Shown here: in pieces, positions 8,582-18,169 of the stretch
Layout: the number at the start of each line of letters is the position of its first letter
How positions within the stretch are numbered: position 1 is the stretch's first letter
From: Pseudomonas sp. MYb60
GTDB lineage: Bacteria > Pseudomonadota > Gammaproteobacteria > Pseudomonadales > Pseudomonadaceae
Reading direction: 5' to 3'
DNA length: 64,000 nucleotides
NCBI RefSeq assembly: GCF_002979555.1
Contig: NZ_PCOZ01000006.1
Span: 186,001 to 250,000 of the forward strand
Translations under genes and position numbers: made by a program
Notes under the pieces: model-generated
Seen by the model: only the letters and a program-made list of their open reading frames with translations
Database searches by the model: none
Told to the model about the DNA's origin: nothing

Positions 8582-9369
8582 GCGCTGATAAACCGGAAAA
8601 CGACCAGCACATGCCGCTGGTCTCGCACCTCACCGAGTTGCGTACCCGCCTGCTGCGTTGCGTAGCGGCGATCTTCATCATCTTTGCCGGGTTGTTCGCC
8701 TTTACCCAGCAGATCTACACCTTCGTCTCGACGCCGCTGCGCCAGTACCTGCCGGCCGGCGCGACGATGATCGCCACCGATGTGTCGTCGCCGTTCCTGA
8801 CGCCGTTGAAGCTGACGATGATGGTCTCGCTGTTCCTGGCGATCCCGGTGATCCTGCACCAGATCTGGGGCTTTATCGCACCGGGCCTGTACAAGCATGA
8901 AAAGCGCATCGCCGTGCCGTTGCTGGTGTCGAGCATCCTGCTGTTCTACACCGGCATGGCGTTTGCCTACTTCCTGGTGTTCCCGCTGATCTTCAAGTTC
9001 TTCGCCGCCGCCACCCCGGCCGGCGTGGAAATGATGACCGACATCACCAGCTACCTCGACTTCGTGATGACGCTGTTCTTCGCCTTTGGCGTGGCCTTCG
9101 AAATCCCGGTGGCCGTGGTGCTGCTGGTGTGGATCGGCGTGGTCAACGTGGCGTACCTGAAGAAGATCCGCCCTTACGTGATCATCGGCTGCTTTGTGGT
9201 CGGCATGATCCTCACCCCGCCGGACATCTTCTCCCAGACCCTGCTGGCCGTGCCGATGTGGATGCTGTTCGAGATCGGCATCCTGTTCAGCGGCCTGATC
9301 AGCAAGCGCGGCGAACACCCGGATGACCAACCCGCCGACGACGACCAGCCGCCAGCGACCCAGCCGTGA
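8578..9369 (+). CDS. tatC: Sec-independent protein translocase TatC
   Basis: This 263-residue polytopic inner-membrane protein has six predicted membrane helices. The conserved N-terminal region [12 protein letters not shown] and the periplasmic/loop motif [29 protein letters not shown] are present. It is the primary receptor for twin-arginine signal peptides. It overlaps tatB (ATGA) and rsmE (GTGA), each by four bases. The acidic tail after the last helix is typical of pseudomonad TatC. Confidence 0.97.
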   Translation: MSADKPENDQHMPLVSHLTELRTRLLRCVAAIFIIFAGLFAFTQQIYTFVSTPLRQYLPAGATMIATDVSSPFLTPLKLTMMVSLFLAIPVILHQIWGFIAPGLYKHEKRIAVPLLVSSILLFYTGMAFAYFLVFPLIFKFFAAATPAGVEMMTDITSYLDFVMTLFFAFGVAFEIPVAVVLLVWIGVVNVAYLKKIRPYVIIGCFVVGMILTPPDIFSQTLLAVPMWMLFEIGILFSGLISKRGEHPDDQPADDDQPPATQP

Positions 9370-10073
9370 ACCTGCTGCTGCTTGAAGCGGCCGACTTTAT
9401 CGCGGCCGACCGCGTGGTGCTGCGTGACCGGCGCCTGGTGCACATGCAGGACGTGCACCGCGCCGCCGTCGGCGACAGCCTGCGTGTGGGGCGTATCGGC
9501 GGCCTGATGGGCAATGCCCGGTTGCTGCGCCTGGAAGCCACCGAAGCCGAGCTGCAAGTGAGCTTCGACCAGCCACCGCCGGCCAAACTGCCCCTGACCC
9601 TGCTGCTGGCCCTGCCCCGCCCGAAGATGCTGCGCCGGGTGCTGCAGACCGTCGCCGCCATGGGCGTGCCCAAGGTGGTGCTGGTCAACAGCTACCGGGT
9701 CGAGAAAAGCTTTTGGCAGACCCCTTTCCTGGAGCCCGAGGCGATTCGTGAGCAGTTGGTGCTCGGCCTGGAACAGGCACGGGACACGGTGCTGCCCGAG
9801 ATCATCATCGAGAAGCGCTTCAAACCTTTCGTCGAAGACCGGCTGCCGGCCATGGCCGCGGGCAGCCTCGGCCTGATCGGCCACCCTGGCGACTACCCGG
9901 CGTGCCCTCGCGGCCTGGATGAACCGGTGACCCTCGCCATCGGCCCGGAAGGCGGCTGGATCCCCTACGAAGTCGACCTGCTGGCCAAGGCGGGGCTGCA
10001 ACCGGTGCAACTGGGTGCACGCATCCTGCGTGTCGAAACCGCCGTCACCGCCCTGCTCGCGCGCCTGTTCTGA
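9366..10073 (+). CDS. rsmE: 16S rRNA (uracil-1498-N3)-methyltransferase RsmE
   Basis: The 235-residue SPOUT-family methyltransferase has an N-terminal PUA-like domain. The C-terminal knotted domain carries LAIGPEGGW (about residue 195) and [11 protein letters not shown], the SAM-binding signatures of RsmE. It methylates U1498 in the 16S rRNA decoding region. The start is GTG 9366, overlapping the tatC stop as GTGA; no better start exists. It is the last gene of the ubi-his-tat run and is followed by a REPIN. Confidence 0.95.
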   Translation: MNLLLLEAADFIAADRVVLRDRRLVHMQDVHRAAVGDSLRVGRIGGLMGNARLLRLEATEAELQVSFDQPPPAKLPLTLLLALPRPKMLRRVLQTVAAMGVPKVVLVNSYRVEKSFWQTPFLEPEAIREQLVLGLEQARDTVLPEIIIEKRFKPFVEDRLPAMAAGSLGLIGHPGDYPACPRGLDEPVTLAIGPEGGWIPYEVDLLAKAGLQPVQLGARILRVETAVTALLARLF

Positions 10074-10100
10074 CCCAACCAGAACAACCCCGCCACACCA

Positions 10101-10200
10101 CTGTAGGAGCGGGCTTGCCCGCGAAGACCGAATGTCAGTCACAGCCTGGTGGCTGACCTAACGCCTTCGCAGGCAAGCCACCGCTTACATTCCGACCGGT
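10101..10200. repeat. REPIN (degenerate right half)
   Basis: Left REP at about 10101-10125 (TGTAGGAGCGGGCTTGCCC core) and a degenerate inverted partner at about 10174-10200 are separated by about 48 bases. This is the variant with a GTAGGAGC(G)GGCTTGC core, distinct from the GGGAGGGGGCTTGCCCCC type elsewhere in the window. Confidence 0.8.
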
Positions 10201-10248
10201 GCCACGTCGGGAAACTGAGTACATCCGCGCACTATTTGATCCATTTCC

Positions 10249-10275
10249 TACAGTACGGTCCTACGCAGCCGATAA
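10249..10275 (+). promoter_or_regulatory. Candidate FliA (sigma-28) promoter for the first chemoreceptor gene
   Basis: GCCGATAA at 10268-10275 is an exact match to the sigma-28 -10 consensus. TACAGTAC at 10249-10256 lies 11 bases upstream and matches 5 of 8 bases of TAAAGTTT. It is 43 bases before the start of a chemoreceptor gene, the expected kind of target. No equivalent is seen before the second receptor. Confidence 0.6.
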
Positions 10276-10317
10276 CCCCGGAATAAGTCCAAGCCTTGTT
10301 CCAGGGGAGTTTGCAGC

Positions 10318-12234
10318 ATGTATCGTGGGTTAGCCGAAAAGCTGGGAAATGTCAGCGTAAAAACCAAATTGGCGTTGGGCTTTGGCCTGGTGCTGCTGCT
10401 GACACTGATGACCACCGTCACCGGCTGGACCGGCCTGGGCGATGTGACCAGCCGCGGTGACAAGCTGGGTTATATCTCCAGCATGGGCGCCCTCACCAAG
10501 GACCTGCGCATCGCCCGGCTGGCCTACGAGATGCACCGTGGCGACCAGGGTCCCGGCGCGGTCAGCGACTTGCTGAGCAAACTGGACAACGGCCTCAAGA
10601 CCGCCCGCACCCTGATTGAACAGCCTGCCGACGTTGCTCTGATCGACGAGCAACTGGCCGCCGTGGACCAATACAAGCGTGCGTTCAGCGCCATGGTCCA
10701 GGCCGGTGCCAACCGCGAGGATGCGCGTAGCAAGCTGGGCGACACGGCCGACAACGCCGTGGCCAAGACCCGCGAGATCGAGAAGACCCTGCTGCAAGGT
10801 GACAGCGTCAGCCAGTTCAACAGCGTGGTGGACCTGAGTAAGCTGATCCAGCAGGCGCGCTTCCAGGTGCGCGGCTACACCTACAGCGCCAAGGTCGAGG
10901 CCGAGCAGCCCGCCCTCGACGCCATCGACAATGCCCTGAAGAAAATCAGCGACCTGCAAGACCAACTGCCGAGCGATTACCAGGCCAACCTGCAACAGGC
11001 CGGCGTGTCGCTGCAAGCCTACCGTGCCGCCGTCAGCCAGTTCCGCGACTCCCAAACGACCAGCGCCGCGACCTTGAAAATCATGGCGGCCCAAGGTGAC
11101 ATACTGCTGGCCAACAGCGACAAACTCACCCTGTCCCAGACGGCAGTGCGCGACCACGATGCGGCGCAAGCCAAATACTTCCTGCTGATGGCGACCGTAC
11201 TGGCGCTGCTTTTCGGCCTCGTGGCGGCCTGGGCCATCACTCGCCAGATCATCATCCCGCTGAATCAGACCCTGGAAGTGGCCCAGCGTGTGGCCTCGGG
11301 CGACCTGAGCCACAACCTAAACTCCGCGCGCCAGGACGAACTGGGCCAACTGCAACGCGCCATGCAGAGCATGACCGTGGGCCTGCGCGAACTGATCGGC
11401 GGCATCAGCGACGGTGTCACCCAGATCGCCAGCGCCGCCGAGCAACTGTCCGCCGTGACCGAGCAGACCAGCGCCGGGGTCAACAGCCAGAAGGTCGAGA
11501 CTGACCAGGTCGCCACCGCCATGAACGAGATGGCCGCCACCGTGCAGGAAGTGGCGCGCAATGCCGAAGAAGCGTCCGAAGCGGCTGTGGCCGCCGACCA
11601 GCAGGCCCGCGAAGGCGACAAGGTGGTTGGCGAGGCCATCGCCCAGATCGAACGCCTGGCCACCGAGGTCGGCCACTCCACCGAAGCCATGGGCCACCTG
11701 CAGCGCGAAAGCGACAAGATCGGCAGCGTGCTCGACGTGATCAAGTCCGTGGCCCAGCAAACCAACCTGCTGGCCCTCAATGCCGCGATCGAAGCGGCGC
11801 GTGCCGGTGAGGCCGGCCGCGGTTTCGCGGTGGTGGCCGACGAGGTGCGCAGCCTGGCCCAGCGCACGCAAAAATCCACCGAAGAGATCGAAGAGCTGAT
11901 TGTCGGCCTGCAAAGCGGCACCCAGCAGGTGGCGACCATCATGGACAACAGCCGTGGCCTCACCAACAGCAGCGTCGAACTGACCCGCCGCGCCGGCAGC
12001 GCCCTGGAGAGCATCACCCGGACGGTATCGACCATCCAGGCGATGAACTCCCAGATTGCCACCGCCGCCGAGCAACAGAGCGCCGTGGCCGAGGAGATCA
12101 ACCGCAGCGTGTTGAACGTGCGGGATGTGTCAGAGCAAACCTCCGCCGCCAGTGAAGAAACCGCTGCGTCCAGTGCAGAATTGGCCCGCCTGGGCGTCTA
12201 CCTGCAAAGCCTGGTCGGGCGTTTCCGCATCTGA
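10318..12234 (+). CDS. Methyl-accepting chemotaxis protein with a large helical sensor domain (McpK-like)
   Basis: The 638-residue chemoreceptor has a first membrane helix at about residues 18-40. A helical periplasmic domain of about 245 residues follows, the size of a helical bimodular (HBM) sensor. The second membrane helix is at about 286-306, then a HAMP domain and a long signalling domain. The hairpin tip [36 protein letters not shown] is given here only by its ends (about residues 481-520); it docks CheA/CheW. No C-terminal CheR-tethering pentapeptide is present. Position next to the amino acid ABC genes and opgGH corresponds, as I recall, to PA5072 (McpK, alpha-ketoglutarate). The ligand here is inferred only. 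Confidence 0.92.
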   Translation: MYRGLAEKLGNVSVKTKLALGFGLVLLLTLMTTVTGWTGLGDVTSRGDKLGYISSMGALTKDLRIARLAYEMHRGDQGPGAVSDLLSKLDNGLKTARTLIEQPADVALIDEQLAAVDQYKRAFSAMVQAGANREDARSKLGDTADNAVAKTREIEKTLLQGDSVSQFNSVVDLSKLIQQARFQVRGYTYSAKVEAEQPALDAIDNALKKISDLQDQLPSDYQANLQQAGVSLQAYRAAVSQFRDSQTTSAATLKIMAAQGDILLANSDKLTLSQTAVRDHDAAQAKYFLLMATVLALLFGLVAAWAITRQIIIPLNQTLEVAQRVASGDLSHNLNSARQDELGQLQRAMQSMTVGLRELIGGISDGVTQIASAAEQLSAVTEQTSAGVNSQKVETDQVATAMNEMAATVQEVARNAEEASEAAVAADQQAREGDKVVGEAIAQIERLATEVGHSTEAMGHLQRESDKIGSVLDVIKSVAQQTNLLALNAAIEAARAGEAGRGFAVVADEVRSLAQRTQKSTEEIEELIVGLQSGTQQVATIMDNSRGLTNSSVELTRRAGSALESITRTVSTIQAMNSQIATAAEQQSAVAEEINRSVLNVRDVSEQTSAASEETAASSAELARLGVYLQSLVGRFRI

Positions 12235-12243
12235 CCGACCATC

Positions 12244-12273
12244 GCGGCGGCTCATCGAGGCCGCCGCAATTTG
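12244..12273 (+). terminator. Hairpin after the first chemoreceptor gene
   Basis: GCGGCGGC (12244-12251) pairs perfectly with GCCGCCGC (12260-12267) across an 8-base loop, followed by AATTTG. It starts 9 bases after the stop codon. The T-run is weak, so termination may be partial. Confidence 0.55.
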
Positions 12274-12361
12274 TGAAATTTCCTACGCAGTTATCAGCCC
12301 GCCATCACCTCGAATCGATTTAGCGTTGGTCCACGCGCTTTTGCAGATTTGGAGGTGCACC

Positions 12362-14269
12362 ATGTTCCCCCGCCTGACCCGTTTGCTCGACAACGCCAGC
12401 GTCCGCCTCAAGCTCGCCCTGGGTTTCGGGCAAGTGCTGCTGCTCAGCTTCGCCATCGCCGTCACCGGCTGGCAAGCCCTCAGCGCCGTGCTGTACCGCT
12501 CCACCAGCCTGACGACCCTGGGGCAGTTGTCGGTCGAGGCCGAGGCCATGCGTGCGGACCGCATTGTCTATCGAACCCTGACCGACACCAGCAGCCTGGG
12601 CCGTCTCAGCGCGCAGATCGAAAAAATAGACCACCACCTGGCCACCCTTTCACTGCGCCTGAGGGACTCGGCAGACAACGAGCGTATTGAGGTGGCAAAA
12701 CGCCTGGTCACCGGTTTCAAAGCAGCGCTCACCGAACTTCCGCCACTGATCGAACACCGCGAGCGCACCCGCGCGCCGCTCAGGAAGCTTGCACTCCAGG
12801 CCAGCGACACCCTGGCCCAATTGGCCAGTGAGTTGCCCGACCAGCAAGACCAGCAGGCCCTCGATGCCATCGAAAACCTGCGCCAGGCCATGGCCCACGC
12901 CGATGACGACACCCAGAAACCTGCCTGGGCTGCCGAGTCCCTGCAAGCCTATGCCGAGACCGTCGGCAACACACTGGGCGCACTGGAGACCGCACTGGCG
13001 ACCGTGCAAACGCTGGCGGTGGATTCAACCGTGATCAAGACCGATATAGTCGGCTATCGCGAGCAATTGCTACGGCTCAAACAGGCCCAGCTCGAGACAG
13101 AAGCCGTGCAGAACCGCTTCGAACAACAACTCGACCAACTGTTGGAACAAGGCGACCTGCTCAGCCAGGGTCAAACCCTCAAGCGCGAAGTGGAAGCCGG
13201 TCAGACGCGCACGCTGCTCATCAGCGTCAGCCTGGTCGCCCTGCTGCTCGGCACCCTAGCGGCCTGGTGGATCGCCCGGCAGATAGCCGTTCCACTGCGC
13301 CAGGCACTGGCCTGCGCCAACCGCATCGCCGACGGCGACCTGAGCCACGATAACCAGACAGAGCGGCGTGATGAACTGGGCCAATTGCAGCGCAGCATCG
13401 GCGACATGACGCGCAACCTGCGCAACCTGATCAGTGGCATCGGCGACAGCGCCCGGCAAATCGCCAGCGCCGCCACCCAACTGACGGACGTTACCGAGCA
13501 GACCCGTAGCGGTATCAACCAGCAACGGGAGGAAACGGATCAGGTCGCCACTGCCATGAACGAAATGCTCGCCACCGCGCAGGAGGTTGCCCGGCATGCG
13601 GAGCAGGCCTCGGTTGCGGCGAACGAAGCCGATCGACAAGCCAGCGCCGGGGACAAAGTGGTGACGCAGGCGGTCGAGCACATCGGCCAACTGGCGGAAG
13701 AAATGGCCCTCTCGGGCCGCGCGATGCTGACGTTGCAGCAGGAGAGCCAGAAGATCGGCAGCGTGCTGGACGTGATCAAGTCCGTCTCTCAACAAACCAA
13801 CCTGCTGGCGTTGAATGCCGCCATCGAAGCCGCACGCGCGGGCAATGCGGGCGAAGGCTTCGCGGTGGTGGCGGACGAAGTGCGCAGCCTGGCCCAACGC
13901 ACACAAGCGTCTGCCGAAGAGATCGAGCAACTGATCAAGGGCCTGCACAGCGGCACCCAGCAAGTCGCCGACATCATGGACAGCAGCCGCAGCCTGACCG
14001 ACCACAGTGTCGAACTCACGCGCGATGCTGGTGACGCCCTGGCGGCCATCGCCCGAACGGTGTCGGTGATCCAGGAGATGAACCCACAGATTGCCGCGGC
14101 CGCCGAGCAACAGAGCGCAGTGGCCGAGGAAATCAATCGCAGCGTATTGAAAGTGCGAGACGTGTCAGAACAAACCGCCGCCGCCAGTGAAGACACAGCA
14201 GCGGCGAGCGCCCAATTGACCCGATTGAGCCTGGACCTGCAAACGCTGGTAGGAAAATTCAAACTGTAG
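12362..14269 (+). CDS. Methyl-accepting chemotaxis protein, tandem paralogue
   Basis: The protein is 635 residues from ATG 12362 ([17 protein letters not shown]), with GGAGG at 12351-12355. An earlier in-frame ATG inside the previous gene is rejected. The architecture matches the first receptor: membrane helix, about 240-residue helical periplasmic domain, second membrane helix at about 283-305, HAMP, and a signalling domain that is nearly the same through the hairpin tip. The periplasmic halves differ much more than the cytoplasmic halves, consistent with duplication followed by ligand divergence. Its stop codon lies inside a REP half-site. No CheR-binding pentapeptide is seen. The ligand is unknown. 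Confidence 0.9.
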   Translation: MFPRLTRLLDNASVRLKLALGFGQVLLLSFAIAVTGWQALSAVLYRSTSLTTLGQLSVEAEAMRADRIVYRTLTDTSSLGRLSAQIEKIDHHLATLSLRLRDSADNERIEVAKRLVTGFKAALTELPPLIEHRERTRAPLRKLALQASDTLAQLASELPDQQDQQALDAIENLRQAMAHADDDTQKPAWAAESLQAYAETVGNTLGALETALATVQTLAVDSTVIKTDIVGYREQLLRLKQAQLETEAVQNRFEQQLDQLLEQGDLLSQGQTLKREVEAGQTRTLLISVSLVALLLGTLAAWWIARQIAVPLRQALACANRIADGDLSHDNQTERRDELGQLQRSIGDMTRNLRNLISGIGDSARQIASAATQLTDVTEQTRSGINQQREETDQVATAMNEMLATAQEVARHAEQASVAANEADRQASAGDKVVTQAVEHIGQLAEEMALSGRAMLTLQQESQKIGSVLDVIKSVSQQTNLLALNAAIEAARAGNAGEGFAVVADEVRSLAQRTQASAEEIEQLIKGLHSGTQQVADIMDSSRSLTDHSVELTRDAGDALAAIARTVSVIQEMNPQIAAAAEQQSAVAEEINRSVLKVRDVSEQTAAASEDTAAASAQLTRLSLDLQTLVGKFKL

Positions 14270-14343
14270 GAGCGAGCGTGCTCGCGAAAATCTTCAACGA
14301 TAATCCGGGCAACCAGGAGAAATGCGCTGCCCTCCTACAGTTT
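14261..14343. repeat. REPIN-like inverted repeat spanning the chemoreceptor stop codon
   Basis: AAACTGTAGGAG (14261-14272) and CTCCTACAGTTT (14332-14343) are exact inverted copies. The left half continues into a GCGAGCGTGCTCGC palindrome. The left half contains the TAG stop of the second chemoreceptor, and the whole lies between convergent genes, so it may also act as a terminator. Confidence 0.75.
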
Positions 14344-14352
14344 CAATCAGTG

Positions 14353-15108
14353 CTATAGGACCTGACGCAGGAACGCCTGGGCGCGAGGGTCTTTGGGCGC
14401 GTCGAAGAACTCGGCCGGGGCGGCGTCTTCGAGCAGTTTGCCGTGATCGAAGAACAGCACTCGGTCGGCCACTTCGCGGGCAAAACCCATTTCGTGGGTG
14501 ACGCAGACCATCGTCATGCCTTCCAGCGCCAGTGTCTTCATCACATCCAGCACTTCGCCGACCATTTCCGGGTCGAGCGCCGAGGTGGGCTCATCGAACA
14601 GCATCACCTTGGGCTCCATCGCCAGCGCGCGGGCGATCGCCACACGTTGTTGCTGCCCCCCGGAAAGGCGTGATGGAAATTCGTTGGCCTTTTGCGCAAT
14701 GCCGACCTTTTCCAGCAACGCCAGGGCTTTGGCCTCACGTTCCTTCTTGCCGCGCTTGCGCACGACTTTCTGGGCCAGGCACAGGTTTTCCAGCACCGTC
14801 ATGTGGGGGAACAGGTTGAAGTGCTGGAACACCATGCCGACTTCGCGGCGATAGGCATTCACATCGGTTTTCGGGTCGGCCAGTTGCAGGCCGTCGATGC
14901 TCACCGAGCCCGAATCAAACTCTTCCAGGCCGTTAAGGCAGCGCAGGAAGGTGGACTTGCCGGAACCCGAAGGGCCGATCACCACCAGCACTTCGCCCTT
15001 GGCGACTTGGGTGGTGACGTGGTCCACCGCGCGCACCACATGGCCACGGGTGTCGAAGACTTTTACCAGATCGCGGACTTCAATCACTTTGCGCGAGCCT
15101 CCGCTCAA
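14353..15108 (-). CDS. Polar amino acid ABC transporter, ATP-binding protein
   Basis: The 251-residue ATPase is of the HisP/GlnQ type. Walker A is GPSGSGKST at about residue 45, the Q-loop is [13 protein letters not shown], the ABC signature [15 protein letters not shown], Walker [15 protein letters not shown], and the switch His is in [10 protein letters not shown]. It energises uptake with the permease encoded just upstream, whose stop lies inside the first codons of this gene (29-base overlap from ATG 15108; a GTG at 15087 is an alternative start). Together with the binding protein gene at 16175-16972 it makes a minus-strand three-gene operon. The substrate is probably a polar or charged amino acid. 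Confidence 0.93.
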   Translation of the reverse strand: MSGGSRKVIEVRDLVKVFDTRGHVVRAVDHVTTQVAKGEVLVVIGPSGSGKSTFLRCLNGLEEFDSGSVSIDGLQLADPKTDVNAYRREVGMVFQHFNLFPHMTVLENLCLAQKVVRKRGKKEREAKALALLEKVGIAQKANEFPSRLSGGQQQRVAIARALAMEPKVMLFDEPTSALDPEMVGEVLDVMKTLALEGMTMVCVTHEMGFAREVADRVLFFDHGKLLEDAAPAEFFDAPKDPRAQAFLRQVL

Positions 15109-16039
15109 GCCGGCTGGCCATTTTCGACAGCGGCAGGTTGATCAGCAGGTACAGGCCTGCCACGCAGAACAGGATTTCAAACGGCGAGAACGAGGTGGTG
15201 ATCACTTCGCGACCGCTCTTGAGCAGTTCGGTAATCGCAATCACCGAGACCAGCGAGGTGTCTTTCACCAGGCTGATGAATTGTCCCGCCAGCGGCGGCA
15301 GCACGCGCTTGAACGCCTGTGGCAACACCACGTGGCGCATCGACTGGCTGGCGCTCAGGCCCAGCGAGCGAGCGGCTTCGTTCTGGCCACGGGTGATGGA
15401 CTGCACGCCGGCACGGACGATTTCGGCCACATAGGCGCCGGTAAACAGCGACAGCGCGGCGATCCCGGCGAATTCCCGTGACAGGTTGAGCACCGTGCCG
15501 ATAAAGAAATAGAAAATGAAGATCTGCACCAGCAGCGGCGTACCGCGCACCAGTTCGACGTAGATCGTCGACAGGTCCCGCAGGGTCGGGTTGCTGGACA
15601 AGCGACACAAACCGGTCGCCAGGCCGATCACCAGGCCGAGGATGCCGGACACCACCGACAGCCACAACGTGGTCCACAAGCCCCACATCAACGGCCCCAG
15701 CGCCCAATGCCGGGTCACGCCGACCACATCGCCCTCGGCCACGTCATCGCCGCGCGCCACTTGCAGGCTGTTGTCGGCGACGGTGAGCGTCTGCTCGACA
15801 CCCGCATCGTTACGCAGGGTCACTTCGGCCACATCGCCTTTGCGCACCAGTTCGACAACGGTGGAGATGTCTTCGGCGCGCTGGGACACTTCGGCCTGAT
15901 AGGCGAAGTACTGCGGCACACGGTTCCAGCGCCACTCGTAGGACATCAGCGAGGTGGCGTAGTACAACGCGCCAGCCAGGCCGACCAGCACGACCACGGT
16001 CAGCAGATGCCAGGGCCATTGGGCTTTTTTCTGTTTCAT
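15080..16039 (-). CDS. Polar amino acid ABC transporter, permease
   Basis: The 319-residue inner-membrane protein has an N-terminal helix, then a periplasmic insert of about 70 residues ([17 protein letters not shown] onward). Five more helices belong to the HisMQ-type permease domain (from [16 protein letters not shown]). The coupling-helix region [30 protein letters not shown] is described by its ends (about residues 231-260). A single permease gene suggests a homodimer. The large insert after the first helix is a known feature of one GltK/GlnP-like subgroup. It lies between the binding protein and ATPase genes. Confidence 0.92.
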   Translation of the reverse strand: MKQKKAQWPWHLLTVVVLVGLAGALYYATSLMSYEWRWNRVPQYFAYQAEVSQRAEDISTVVELVRKGDVAEVTLRNDAGVEQTLTVADNSLQVARGDDVAEGDVVGVTRHWALGPLMWGLWTTLWLSVVSGILGLVIGLATGLCRLSSNPTLRDLSTIYVELVRGTPLLVQIFIFYFFIGTVLNLSREFAGIAALSLFTGAYVAEIVRAGVQSITRGQNEAARSLGLSASQSMRHVVLPQAFKRVLPPLAGQFISLVKDTSLVSVIAITELLKSGREVITTSFSPFEILFCVAGLYLLINLPLSKMASRLERRLAQSD

Positions 16040-16074
16040 TTCACTTTCCGGGATTGATGTCGCTTGTCAGGCCG

Positions 16075-16150
16075 TCATCGCGGGCAAACCCGCCCCCATA
16101 TTTTGATGTGTGAACACCGTCAAATGTGGGAGCGGGCTTGCCTGCGATGG
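16075..16150. repeat. REPIN between the binding protein and permease genes
   Basis: CATCGCGGGCAAACCCGC at about 16075-16092 and the inverted partner GTGGGAGCGGGCTTGCCTGC with GATG at about 16126-16149 enclose a short spacer. It sits inside the ABC operon, in the 135-base gap between the first and second genes, where it could lower expression of the distal genes. Confidence 0.82.
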
Positions 16151-16174
16151 GAGCGACTCGGTATTCAGCCAGCC

Positions 16175-16972
16175 TTATTCCATGTCCTTGAGCCACTCGG
16201 AGCTCTTGAACCACTTGTCATGAATGCGATCGTAGGTGCCGTCGTTACGAATCTGGTGCAGGAAGTTGTTGATGAAGTTGATGCTGTCGTAGTCGCCCTT
16301 CTTCAGGCCGAATGCCAGCGGCTCGAAGGTGAACGGTTCGTCGAGGAACACCAACTTGCCGTTGCCGACTTTCTTCTCGGCCACCACGTTGTACGGCGCG
16401 TCATACACAAAGGCATCGGCCTTGCCGTTGACCACATCCAGCACGCCTTCCTGCTCGTTGTCGTAGCCGTGGTACTTGGCTTTGGAGATCAGCTTCTTGG
16501 CGACCATCTCGCCGGTGGTACCGAGCTTGGAGGTCAGACGGTATTTCTCGTCATTCAGGTCTTTGTAGGACTTGATAGTGCCTTCAAGCTCCTTGCGGAT
16601 CAGCAAAGTCTGGCCGACCACGATGAACGGTTCGCTGAAATTCAGGCGCAGGTTGCGTTCCTGGGTCAGGGTCATGCCGCTGCCGATCATGTCGAACTTG
16701 CCGGTGAGGAAAGCCGGGATGATGCCGTCGTAGCCGGTGGAGACCAGCTCCAGCTTGACGCCCATGGACTTGGCCATGGCCTTGAGGATGTCGACTTCGA
16801 AGCCGATGATTTCACCGCGTTTGTCGGTCATTTCGAACGGCATGTAAGTCGGGTCCATGCCGACTTTCAGCGTGCCGCGCTTGACCGCATCGTCAATCGC
16901 GCCGGCTTGGGCCGCATTCGCCGCGACCAGCGCGGTGACGCCTAGCAGCAGCATCGAAAGATACTTTTTCAT
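16175..16972 (-). CDS. Periplasmic amino acid-binding protein of the ABC transporter
   Basis: This is a 265-residue family 3 solute-binding protein. The signal peptide MKKYLSMLLLGVTALVAANA is cleaved near AQA-GAIDDAVKRG. The mature protein has the SBP_bac_3 pattern: LKVGMDPTYMPFEMTDKRGEIIGFEVDI is given by its ends at about residues 34-61, then LVSTGYDGIIPAF and the ligand-contact region LTQERNLRLNFS. Three in-frame starts are adjacent (TTG 16978, ATG 16975, ATG 16972). AGGGGA at 16980-16985 best fits ATG 16972. It is the first gene of the transporter operon and closely similar to the orphan at 17182. Confidence 0.92.
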   Translation of the reverse strand: MKKYLSMLLLGVTALVAANAAQAGAIDDAVKRGTLKVGMDPTYMPFEMTDKRGEIIGFEVDILKAMAKSMGVKLELVSTGYDGIIPAFLTGKFDMIGSGMTLTQERNLRLNFSEPFIVVGQTLLIRKELEGTIKSYKDLNDEKYRLTSKLGTTGEMVAKKLISKAKYHGYDNEQEGVLDVVNGKADAFVYDAPYNVVAEKKVGNGKLVFLDEPFTFEPLAFGLKKGDYDSINFINNFLHQIRNDGTYDRIHDKWFKSSEWLKDME

Positions 16973-17181
16973 CATCAAGTCCCCTGAACGATTCTTATAA
17001 GGTCGGCGCGCAAACGGGCTGCACCATTTCGGGATGCGATCCTAACCCACTCGTTGCCCGTCACAAAGGTTTCACGGGTATTTGTTGTCGGCGTATGTCG
17101 GATAATCCCCACAACTGCGCGCTTGAACGCAGACGTAGACAGGCATGCAGGGGCAGACTGATGTGTAAGCAGTTATGAATT

Positions 17182-17982
17182 TCAGTCGAGTTCCGCCAGC
17201 CAGCCAGTGTCCTTGAACCACTTGTCGTGCAACTGATCGTAGGTGCCGTCCTGGGCCACTTGGTTGAGGAAGTGGTTGATCCAGTTGAGGCTGTCGAAAT
17301 CGCCTTTTTTCACCCCAAACGCCAGCGGTTCGAACGTAAAGGGCTGCTCCAGCGCCAGCAATTGGCTGTTTTCTGGTCGACTCAGGGCAATCACGTTGTA
17401 CGGCGCATCGTGAATAAACGCATCGGCCCGGCCGTCCACTACGTGACGCACGCCTTCCTCGGGCGTGGCGAAGCTGCTCAACCGCGCCGCGCCGAGAAAC
17501 CGGCGTGCCGCGGCCTGGCCGGTAGTGCCATCAATTGTGGCAACCCGATAACTGGCATCGTCGAGGTCTTCCACGCTGTTGACCTTGCCCAACAGGCTTG
17601 GGTGCAGCAACACACTCTGGCCCACGACCATGAAGGAGTCGCTGAAGTTGAGCTTGAGGTTGCGCTCCTGGGTGACAGTCATGCCGCTGCCGATCAGGTC
17701 GAATTTGTTTTCCAGCAGACCTGGCACCAAATCGGTGTAAGGCACGACGACCAGCTCCAACTGGACGCCGAGGGCCTGGCTCATCACGTTGAGCAGGTCA
17801 ATTTCGAAACCGACAATGCGCCCCTGCTTATCGGTCATTTCGAAGGGCACATAGGTGGGCGTGGTGCCGACTTTCAGCACGCCGCGTCGAACGGCATCAT
17901 CCAGCGCGCCGGCCTGCGCCAGGCCGATGTGAATCAATGTGACAGCGCCGAGCAGCAACGCCGAACCATAACGTTTGAACAT
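17182..17982 (-). CDS. Orphan amino acid-binding protein, paralogue of the adjacent ABC binding protein
   Basis: The 266-residue family 3 solute-binding protein has a signal peptide to about AQA (residues 23-25). It matches the neighbour at 16175 along its whole length: GALDDAVRRGVLKVG, TYVPFEMTDKQG, GSGMTVTQERNLKLNFSDSF and a shared ending with DKWFKDTGWL. It has no permease or ATPase of its own and lies 209 bases upstream of the first transporter gene, in the same orientation. The simplest reading is a duplicated binding protein feeding the same permease with a different ligand range. It could also signal to a chemoreceptor. The binding-site residues differ enough that ligand identity should not be assumed. 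Confidence 0.88.
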   Translation of the reverse strand: MFKRYGSALLLGAVTLIHIGLAQAGALDDAVRRGVLKVGTTPTYVPFEMTDKQGRIVGFEIDLLNVMSQALGVQLELVVVPYTDLVPGLLENKFDLIGSGMTVTQERNLKLNFSDSFMVVGQSVLLHPSLLGKVNSVEDLDDASYRVATIDGTTGQAAARRFLGAARLSSFATPEEGVRHVVDGRADAFIHDAPYNVIALSRPENSQLLALEQPFTFEPLAFGVKKGDFDSLNWINHFLNQVAQDGTYDQLHDKWFKDTGWLAELD

Positions 17983-18136
17983 GAATGCCCCTGTGGTCTA
18001 ACTCCGATTGGGGGGCGATGCTAACGCAGCCACGGGCACGGCAATACGCCTCTGTCGAGGGACTTTTGTTTCGAAATAACAAGGAGTTAGCGCGCTCAGG
18101 AAGAGACGCAAAACGCTGTAGGACCAGCGCTTCAAG

Positions 18137-18163
18137 CGCCCCCGGGGAGAACCCCCGGGGGCG
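18137..18163 (-). terminator. Strong GC hairpin after opgH
   Basis: CGCCCCCGGGG (18137-18147) and CCCCGGGGGCG (18153-18163) form a perfect 11-base stem with a 5-base loop, 6 bases after the opgH stop. No T-run follows in the opgH direction, so it may act as an mRNA 3' end stabiliser as much as a terminator. Confidence 0.65.
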
Positions 18164-18169
18164 TCTGAA

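Noticed and set aside
12125-12361. Long N-terminal extension of the second chemoreceptor
   Set aside because: It would begin inside the first chemoreceptor gene. GGAGG before ATG 12362 and alignment with the first receptor set the start there.
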